A stretch of 64,000 nt of DNA, taken from NCBI GenBank assembly GCA_947627115.1, contig CANQUQ010000001.1:124001-188000 (forward strand). The letters are read 5' to 3'. Below, one piece after another: positions 57,203-64,000 of this stretch (position 1 is the first letter of the stretch; each line of letters begins with the position of its first letter). Origin of the DNA: an uncultured Acetatifactor sp. (GTDB lineage: Bacteria > Bacillota > Clostridia > Lachnospirales > Lachnospiraceae). Both the position numbers and the translations under genes were made by a program. The notes under the pieces were generated by a model that worked only from the letters and a program-made list of their open reading frames with translations, was not told the DNA's origin and did not search any database.

Positions 57203-57751
57203 CTACTCATACCTCGGCAGCGCGACGACCGTATAATCGTGCCCCATGGCGGGCAGGATCCTGTCGGTCAGATCGCTTATCGCAAACTTGATGCTGGAAG
57301 TATTGATACAGGGATGACAGCCGATTTCCTTCCCTTGCAAAACCTCCTCGTCAATCACAAGCCTGACTCGATTCTCCGTGTCATTCATCAGCCCCATGAC
57401 GCTGACCGAACCCGGCGTGATATCGAGATACTTCTGCATATGACTCTCATCGGCAAAGGAGAGTCTGGCCGTGCCAAGCTCCTTTGACAGATCCTTCGTC
57501 TTGAATTTCTTATCTCCCGGCATCATCAGCAGAAAGAACTCTGTTTCCTGCCGGTTGCACAAAAACAGATTTTTACAGATAACAGCCTGTAAGGCCTTGT
57601 CGATTTCGGCGCAGACCTCCATTGTCGTTGCCGCCTCATGGTCGATCCGCTTGTACGCAATTCCAAGCCGGTCAAGGAAATCGTAGGTCCTGATCTCCTT
57701 TTCGAGTCTGCCCGTACAATCCAGCGGCCGGCCGTTCATAAGTTCCAGCAT
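57203..57751 (-). CDS. YbaK/ProX-type prolyl-tRNA editing deacylase
   Basis: YDFLDRLGIAYKRIDHEAATTMEVC ... CKNLFLCNRQETEFFLLMMPGDKKFKTKDLSKEL ... ITPGSVSVMGLMND. Start trimmed to MLELMNGRP. Confidence 0.9.
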   Translation of the reverse strand: MLELMNGRPLDCTGRLEKEIRTYDFLDRLGIAYKRIDHEAATTMEVCAEIDKALQAVICKNLFLCNRQETEFFLLMMPGDKKFKTKDLSKELGTARLSFADESHMQKYLDITPGSVSVMGLMNDTENRVRLVIDEEVLQGKEIGCHPCINTSSIKFAISDLTDRILPAMGHDYTVVALPRYE

Positions 57752-57840
57752 TTTTTGTCCTCCCGATCCCGATATTTTGAGAAGCAGCTTCCGCATGGGA
57801 CATCTCCTTCTCATATTCCTCCGTATACTTTTCCGGAAGA

Positions 57841-58710
57841 TCACCGCACTGCCACTCCGGCCTTCCCTGCACACTTCCTGATATAATCCGCCGCCTGCCT
57901 ATAAGTACAAAAATCAGGCAGATGCTCCACAAAGAACGGCATGTCGGAATCCAGCTTCTCCACCATGGGCAGTATTTCGGTGTAATCCAAGGTTCCCGTT
58001 CCGGGCATTACCTCGTGGATCAGGGTAGTGTACGCCGTCTCCATCAGGACATCCTTTCCGTGGATACTCTTGATATAAGGCCCCAGCAGTTCAAAACAAC
58101 GCCGGATGAATTCTGTACTGTTCACATATCTTTCGGGACAGTTGATCATATTGACAAAGTCCAGATGCACGCCAAAAGCCTTCCGATCCACATCCTCTAT
58201 CAGCCTGAGATACTGCTCCGGAGAATCCGGAACCATCCACGGCATGGGCTCGATCGTGTAGAAGGTGTTCTTCGGGTGCACCGCATCTATGATTTCCCTG
58301 ACACTGTCCACCACCATCTCATATACCTCCGGCAGATAATTCTCCCGGTCGAAGCCGTCCCATATCTCTCCCCGACTGCCGGAAATGTTGACACAGCAGC
58401 AGGCTCCCATTTCCTCGGCCAGCGCAAGCTGCGCCTTCGCATACTCCATAGCCTCCCTGCGCTCCGCATCGTCCTTGGAAAGACAGTTCCTCCAGACGCC
58501 GACCTCACCGATCACCAGATCGTTCGCTTTCGCACAGGCCAGATATTCCCGTATCGTCCCGGAATCCGCGCTACTGTCCACAGGTGACAGGACGGCGCTG
58601 TAGCCCAATTCCCTTACCAGCCTCAGCCATTCATCCGGGTCTTTGTACTCTCTCTCGATTCCTCCGCCCAGTCTCACAGTGCGCTCTCCTCTCTGCAGTT
58701 TCTTTTCCAA
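57841..58710 (-). CDS. Sugar phosphate isomerase/epimerase-like TIM-barrel protein
   Basis: AP_endonuc_2/xylose-isomerase-like: NTFYTIEPMPWMVPDSPEQYLRLIEDVDRKAFGVHLDFVNMI ... IHGKDVLM. Confidence 0.85.
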   Translation of the reverse strand: MEKKLQRGERTVRLGGGIEREYKDPDEWLRLVRELGYSAVLSPVDSSADSGTIREYLACAKANDLVIGEVGVWRNCLSKDDAERREAMEYAKAQLALAEEMGACCCVNISGSRGEIWDGFDRENYLPEVYEMVVDSVREIIDAVHPKNTFYTIEPMPWMVPDSPEQYLRLIEDVDRKAFGVHLDFVNMINCPERYVNSTEFIRRCFELLGPYIKSIHGKDVLMETAYTTLIHEVMPGTGTLDYTEILPMVEKLDSDMPFFVEHLPDFCTYRQAADYIRKCAGKAGVAVR

Positions 58711-59585
58711 ATCACGCTGCTGTCAATATCCGCCACGCGGGCGCAGCCCGTTCTCGCCATCACGCCCTTTAACTGCCCGTTCATGCGCACGAGCATGTCT
58801 CTCACTCCCTCTGCGCCGTTCTTCCTTAAGGGCTCCATAATCGCCCTGCCGACACAGACCGCATCGGCGCCGAGAGCCAGCGCCTTAAACACGTCCATAC
58901 CGCTCTCCACGCAGCAATCTACAAAGACAGGGATCCTGCCGTCTATCACCTTGACGATCTGCGGCAGGATCATCAGGGGCGGCACGGCATAATCCATAAT
59001 GCCGTGATGATGGGAGACCACAATCCCGGCGGCTCCCACTGCCAGAGCCTTCTGTGCGTCGACCGTGCTGAGCACGCCCTTGATCACAAAGGGAAGCTTC
59101 GACGCCTGCACAAAGCTTTTCAGCTCTTCCAGGGATTTCGGCTTCATGGGAAGTCCGCAGACAACGTCATACTCCCCCTGTCCGTTAAAGGCGTGGTCAA
59201 TATCCATGCCCACTCCGAAGGCGCCGTCCTCCTCCGCCTGCCGAATTTTCTCAAATACTACCGCGTTGTCCGCATGGGGCTTGATGATCTTGATCACCTT
59301 CGCCCCGGTCCCGCACATATCGGCCAGCTCCTGCCTTTCTCCCATTCCGGAAAAACAGAGCGCCCCTGCCAGAGCGGCGCCCTCCGCCATCCTGACCATG
59401 CCCCGCTCGCAGGTGTCGTTCAAATGCGACAGCGCCGCCGTGGCGATAGGCATAGAGAAAGTTTCCCCGAACAGCTCCGTTTCCGCAGCAGGCTTGACGG
59501 CATCAATATGCCTCATCTCCAGCAGGAGACTGTCGAAATACTCACGGGTAATCAGATTGGAATCATTTCTCGGCACATACTCCAT
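58674..59585 (-). CDS. FMN-dependent alpha-hydroxy-acid dehydrogenase/oxidase family protein
   Basis: MPIATAALSHL, LPFVIKGVLSTVDAQKALAVGAAGIVVSHHHG, PVFVDCCVESGMDVFKALALGADAVCVGRA. Confidence 0.87.
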   Translation of the reverse strand: MEYVPRNDSNLITREYFDSLLLEMRHIDAVKPAAETELFGETFSMPIATAALSHLNDTCERGMVRMAEGAALAGALCFSGMGERQELADMCGTGAKVIKIIKPHADNAVVFEKIRQAEEDGAFGVGMDIDHAFNGQGEYDVVCGLPMKPKSLEELKSFVQASKLPFVIKGVLSTVDAQKALAVGAAGIVVSHHHGIMDYAVPPLMILPQIVKVIDGRIPVFVDCCVESGMDVFKALALGADAVCVGRAIMEPLRKNGAEGVRDMLVRMNGQLKGVMARTGCARVADIDSSVIWKRNCREESAL

Positions 59586-59607
59586 TGATAAGCACTCCCT
59601 TTCTCCT

Positions 59608-60783
59608 TCACACCATCAGCCGGTAGATTTCTGTGCAATCCTTCCGATCCAGCGTGACAAAGCCGCTGATGGAACCGCTGCGGCCGTTGCCGTTGCAGAG
59701 CGTATCCACCAGATAGGGGATATCCTCTTCCCTTGCTCCCAGCTCCGCAAAATTTCCGGGCATACCGATGGAATGCAGGAAACACCGGAGCGCTTCGATC
59801 CCGGCCTTTGCGGTCACTTCGGGATGCGCGTAATCCATCTGACAGCCCCAGACACGGACAGCCACCTGTGCAAACCGCATCACATTGTGGTGCATCACAT
59901 AGGTGAAGACTGCAGGCATGGTCACGGCAAGTCCGGCTCCATGAGCGCAATCGTACAGCGCGGACAGCTCGTGCTCGATATTATGGCTGTTCCAATCCTG
60001 ACTGCGCCCTACGCCGCAGGAATTGTTGTGCGCCATCATGCCTGCCCACATGATATTGGCACGCGCCTCATAATGATCGGGATCCTCGATCACGCGAGGT
60101 CCCTCATGGATCATGGTCAGCAGCAGCGCCTCGATCAGTCTGTCCGTAACCTCCACCTCCTCGGTGTTCGTCAGATAACGCTCATACAGATGCGCCATGA
60201 TGTCCGTGATACCGCAGGCGGACTGATAAGCGGACAGGGACTGTGTGAGGGCAGGATTCAGGATACTGAAGCAGGGACGAATGGCATCGCCGCTGGCGCC
60301 TCTCTTGAGCATTCCCTTCTCACGGGTAATGACGGAGTCAGGGCTGCCCTCGCTGCCTGCCGCTGCGATGGTCAGGATCGTGCCTACAGGAAGCGCCTTT
60401 TCGATAGGTTTTCCGCAGTAAAAATCCCAGAAGTCACCGTCATAGACCGCACCGGCAGCAATGGCCTTAGACGTATCGATCACACTGCCGCCTCCCACAG
60501 CCAGAACAAAATCCACATTTTCCTTCCTGCTAAGCTCAATGCCCTCATAGACAAGACCGCTGCGGGGATTGGGCTTGACGCCGCCCAGCAGAACACAGGG
60601 AATTGCCTCCCTGTCCAGAGAAGCCCTTACGCGGTCCAGCAGACCGGAACGAATGACGCTTCCGCCGCCGTAGACAATGAGCACCTTGCTCCCGCCAAAG
60701 CGCTTGACATATTCTCCGGTCTCATTTTCACGGTCTTTTCCAAATGCAAAAAAGGTAGGTGAGTAAAAATTGAAATTATTCAT
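59608..60783 (-). CDS. Iron-containing alcohol dehydrogenase
   Basis: GGGSVIRSGLLDRVRASL, AVGGGSVIDTSKAIA, CAHGAGLAVTMPAVFTYVMHHN. Confidence 0.92.
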   Translation of the reverse strand: MNNFNFYSPTFFAFGKDRENETGEYVKRFGGSKVLIVYGGGSVIRSGLLDRVRASLDREAIPCVLLGGVKPNPRSGLVYEGIELSRKENVDFVLAVGGGSVIDTSKAIAAGAVYDGDFWDFYCGKPIEKALPVGTILTIAAAGSEGSPDSVITREKGMLKRGASGDAIRPCFSILNPALTQSLSAYQSACGITDIMAHLYERYLTNTEEVEVTDRLIEALLLTMIHEGPRVIEDPDHYEARANIMWAGMMAHNNSCGVGRSQDWNSHNIEHELSALYDCAHGAGLAVTMPAVFTYVMHHNVMRFAQVAVRVWGCQMDYAHPEVTAKAGIEALRCFLHSIGMPGNFAELGAREEDIPYLVDTLCNGNGRSGSISGFVTLDRKDCTEIYRLMV

Positions 60784-60983
60784 ATCCTGTTTCCTCCTCG
60801 ATCCACGCTCCTGCTTTGTTCAAACAAATTATTACAGTCAATATACCATTTTCGCACACGGGAAACAAGATACAGAGTAATTTATCGATTAAAATTCCGC
60901 TGTGTTGTTGTCAAAAATGCAGAAAAGTTGTATGATGTACATATATGTGCCACAACACACAGCGATAACAGAGGGGAAATAGT

Positions 60984-62753
60984 GTGAAACAGTTTCAGAT
61001 CGCATATACGGACGACAAAGCATTCTGTCGGCAAATAGACGAAATCAACTCCTGGTGCGGCGCAAATCCCGCCTACACTAAGCTGTTCCGTATCTATTCG
61101 GAGGATATGGAGCCGGAACATATCCAACATATCTGCAACTTACTCGACGAACATATGCCGGAGGCATTATACCTCGGCTGTACCACAAATGCCAATATCA
61201 TGAATGCCGCTCTTGCGGACGCAAAGATCCTGCTGACCTGCACCGTGTTCGAATACGAGACGACGCAGGCGGCAATCTTACAGTTTCCGTTTCTTGAAGA
61301 AAATGTCAAAGACGACGTGGAGAGGCTCCGCACATTCTGTCTTGAAAATCCCTGGGTCAGCTGCGTAGAGATGCACGCCACCATCATGGATATGTCCATG
61401 AAGGAGTTCTGTGATGAAATGACCCTGCTGCCGAAAGACATACAGGTATTCGGCGGAGGTGCGTTCAACCCCAATATGGACGACGACACTGCCGCCGTCT
61501 TTTCCAAGGGCAGCGGCTTTCTTGCCCACGGCATCATCTTTCTTCTGCTCGGCGGCCCGGATTTCCACGTCCACAGCACTTTTATTTCCGGCTGGAAGCC
61601 GCTCAGAAGACGGTTCCTCGTCACAAAAGCCGACCGTGCGATACTCTATGAGTTGGACGGACGCCCCGCCTTCGACGTATATCACAGATTTCTGGGTATT
61701 AAGAAAAATGACAGATTTTTCTCCAACACGTTGGAATTTCCGCTGTTCGTGAGCCACAATGACCTTGATGTCCTGCGCTGCCCTCTGGCCGTCAACGAAG
61801 ACGGTTCCTTCGTCATGTCCTCTGACATGCAGGAAGGGACTTACGTGCGAATGGCATACGGCGTTCCTGACACGATTCTTGCAAGCATCCGCAAGGACGG
61901 CCAGAAGATAGCCGACTTCCGGCCGCAGATCATACAGGCTTTCTCCTGCGCCGCACGCAGAGCCTTCTGGGGCGACGACAATATCAGCGAGGAGACCCTT
62001 CCGTTTCGTTCGGTGGCGGTCACCAGCGGCTTTTACACGCACGGAGAATTTCTGCGCATGAACGGAGATATGCTTAATTTTAATGTGACGCTGGTACTTG
62101 CCGCCATGCGCGAGGGAGATCCGGCGGCAGGGGAACCTGTGCATATCTATGACACACAGCTCGACGACCTTGACAAAATTCCCATCATTTCACGCTTTGT
62201 CTCCTTTATCGAGGCATCTACGGCCGAACTGGAGGAGATAAATGTAAAGCTCGCAATGACATCGATCACAGACGGGCTGACGGGACTTTACAACCGCACC
62301 GAGATCGAACGCAGGATCCGGATCGCCATGGACAAAAGGACCGCAAACGAGTCCTCTGCTCCGCTTTCGCTCATCATGCTGGATATCGACAATTTCAAGC
62401 GTGTGAACGACACCTACGGCCACCGAGAGGGGGATCACGTCATACAGGCGCTCTCCGACGTGCTGAGAAAGACCGTCATCGGTGTGCACTCGTATTACAT
62501 CGGCAGATGGGGCGGCGAGGAATTCATGGTGCTGCTGTCGCAGGGCACCGCGGACGAGGCCGCCGCTCTGGCCGAACAGATACGTCTGAATTTCGCCGCA
62601 GTTTCCTACGAGACAGCAAAACCGCAGACTGTCAGCATCGGCGTGACCGCGGCGCGCGACGGCGAAAACCCGGATGCACTCTACAGCCGGGTAGATAAAG
62701 CCCTTTACACCGCCAAGGCGAACGGAAAAAATCAGGTGGTACGTCTGGATTGA
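60984..62753 (+). CDS. FIST-domain sensor fused to GGDEF diguanylate cyclase
   Basis: N-terminal FIST-like (YLGCTTNANIM, FGGGAFNPNMDDDTAAVF, SVAVTSGFYTHGEF) plus LTDGLTGLYNR-type start and GRWGGEEFMVLL active site. Confidence 0.88.
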   Translation: MKQFQIAYTDDKAFCRQIDEINSWCGANPAYTKLFRIYSEDMEPEHIQHICNLLDEHMPEALYLGCTTNANIMNAALADAKILLTCTVFEYETTQAAILQFPFLEENVKDDVERLRTFCLENPWVSCVEMHATIMDMSMKEFCDEMTLLPKDIQVFGGGAFNPNMDDDTAAVFSKGSGFLAHGIIFLLLGGPDFHVHSTFISGWKPLRRRFLVTKADRAILYELDGRPAFDVYHRFLGIKKNDRFFSNTLEFPLFVSHNDLDVLRCPLAVNEDGSFVMSSDMQEGTYVRMAYGVPDTILASIRKDGQKIADFRPQIIQAFSCAARRAFWGDDNISEETLPFRSVAVTSGFYTHGEFLRMNGDMLNFNVTLVLAAMREGDPAAGEPVHIYDTQLDDLDKIPIISRFVSFIEASTAELEEINVKLAMTSITDGLTGLYNRTEIERRIRIAMDKRTANESSAPLSLIMLDIDNFKRVNDTYGHREGDHVIQALSDVLRKTVIGVHSYYIGRWGGEEFMVLLSQGTADEAAALAEQIRLNFAAVSYETAKPQTVSIGVTAARDGENPDALYSRVDKALYTAKANGKNQVVRLD

Positions 62754-62959
62754 TAGGCTACCCCTTCTCTTGTTCATATTTTGTTTACAATTCATTCAAT
62801 TTTTTTTTTAATTCTCATCATTTTTTAGACATTTCTTTCGCCTATACTAAGAACATGGTACAGAGTAATACCAGAACAGTGCTTAAAGCAGTTTACTGTT
62901 TACCAATAACTTTTTCATAATAAATGCCAAGGAACAAAGTTCCTTGGCATCCTCCCTTT

Positions 62960-63619
62960 TCAGAGCATTTTTTCTTCTCCGCAGAAGCATACCTTTTCCC
63001 CTGTCTTCAGAAAAAAGTATTCGCCGCCGCAGCTCTCACTTCCCGCAAGCCTCATCAGAACAGATCTCATGCGCTCATCCAGTCTGTGATACACTCGCCT
63101 GTCGACCCAGGGCAGGTCCCGCAGATATTCTCTCTGCGCCTCATCCAATTTCTGAAGCAGCTCCTCAAAACGACCGGGCTCTCTGTGCTCCAACAGCCCG
63201 AAATCACAGGACACATAAGAAGCGTCCTCACCGTTTACAGCAAGCTTTTCCCGCAGCATATCCCAAAGGGCTTCCGGGTCTCTGCGCACGGTAATCTCCT
63301 TCCACCGTATCGGACCGCCCGACCTCTGCGGTTCCGACACACGCCGAAAGCTGGCCCTGCCGTACTCATTATATTCCCGCACATAGGAGACCTTCTTTCC
63401 CGTTGTGCCGTCCGGTTCCTCTAACAGAAGGATTCCCGTCTCGATCAATCTGTTCCACATCTCCTTTTGTACCCGCTCAAAAGAGGCGGGAAAATCCAGT
63501 CGTTCCATGATCTGCTTTGTAGAATAACCCATATCGGTCAGATGACGGATGGCTCCGCCGTTGGCTGCCTCATTTGTGAAGTTGGTCAGAGCATTCTGAA
63601 AAAAAGAGCGTTCCGGCAT
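62960..63619 (-). CDS. Conserved hypothetical protein
   Basis: About 219-aa intact ORF; MPERSFFQNALTNFTNEAANGGAIRHLTDMGYSTKQIMERLDFP. Confidence 0.65.
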   Translation of the reverse strand: MPERSFFQNALTNFTNEAANGGAIRHLTDMGYSTKQIMERLDFPASFERVQKEMWNRLIETGILLLEEPDGTTGKKVSYVREYNEYGRASFRRVSEPQRSGGPIRWKEITVRRDPEALWDMLREKLAVNGEDASYVSCDFGLLEHREPGRFEELLQKLDEAQREYLRDLPWVDRRVYHRLDERMRSVLMRLAGSESCGGEYFFLKTGEKVCFCGEEKML

Positions 63620-63701
63620 ACTTTTCCTCTCCTGTGGGCGCAATATTGTTCCGCTCGTCCGTCACCCGCTAAGTCAAAACATAAGATCCGGGTAAAATAA
63701 T

Positions 63702-63731
63702 CCCCCAGCTATTGTGAAGAATAGCCGGGGG
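63702..63731 (-). terminator. Intrinsic terminator downstream of fba
   Basis: CCCCCAGCTATT-GTGAAG-AATAGCCGGGGG; U-rich ATTATTTT on the minus strand. Confidence 0.75.
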
Positions 63732-63786
63732 TATTATCAGAACAATTTAAGAACCCAACGATCCGATCTGATATGTTCTCAGCGTT

Positions 63787-64000
63787 TTATGCTTTTCCGT
63801 CGGAGCCAAGAACATTTTTGATCTTATGAGCGACCATATCCTTTACGGCCTGGCGGGCAGGCTTCAGATACTGGCGGGGATCGAAGTGATCCGGATGCTC
63901 CGCAAAGTATTTACGGATATTGCCCGTCATGGCAAGACGGATATCGGAATCAATATTGATCTTACATACGGCAAGCTCGGCTGCCTTGCGGAGCTGTTCC
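63787..64000 (-). CDS. fba: Class II fructose-bisphosphate aldolase, C-terminal part (5' end beyond window)
   Basis: Minus-strand translation ...EQLRKAAELAVCKINIDSDIRLAMTGNIRKYFAEHPDHFDPRQYLKPARQAVKDMVAHKIKNVLGSDGKA*. Confidence 0.92.
   Translation of the reverse strand, partial: EQLRKAAELAVCKINIDSDIRLAMTGNIRKYFAEHPDHFDPRQYLKPARQAVKDMVAHKIKNVLGSDGKA

Noticed and set aside
59065-60762. Plus-strand 565-aa ORF opposite the FMN dehydrogenase and Fe-ADH
   Set aside because: Antisense shadow of two well-supported enzyme genes, with no recognisable domain.

Overview
The window is chromosomal sequence that looks like a Lachnospiraceae/Clostridia-type Firmicute. Most genes are on the minus strand and most are housekeeping: glnN, peptidase U32, rnj, fur, ruvX, ireB, mtaB, thiI, an iscS-like cysteine desulfurase, rsmE, prmA, hrcA-grpE-dnaK-dnaJ with a perfect CIRCE, uppP, a glycerol/G3P cluster, hflKC, an Amt-PII fusion, and a partial class II fba at the right edge. 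No rRNA, tRNA or CRISPR array was recognised. The most interesting item is an apparent sulfur/amino-acid uptake operon (24974-31597). In it, one lipoprotein fuses a family-3 (polar amino acid) substrate-binding domain to a MetQ/NlpA domain, and it is encoded with both a MetNI system and a complete polar-amino-acid ABC system. Other items worth follow-up: candidate terminator/attenuator leaders in front of two nitrogen-assimilation genes (glnN and amt-PII); a mosaic multi-lesion sensor/HD-GYP pseudogene (47508-49487); and an AT-rich island holding a frameshifted AbrB-like antitoxin that overlaps an orphan 403-aa immunity-like protein (50987-52309). All calls come from reading translations and sequence by eye. 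No database search, folding or GC calculation was run.
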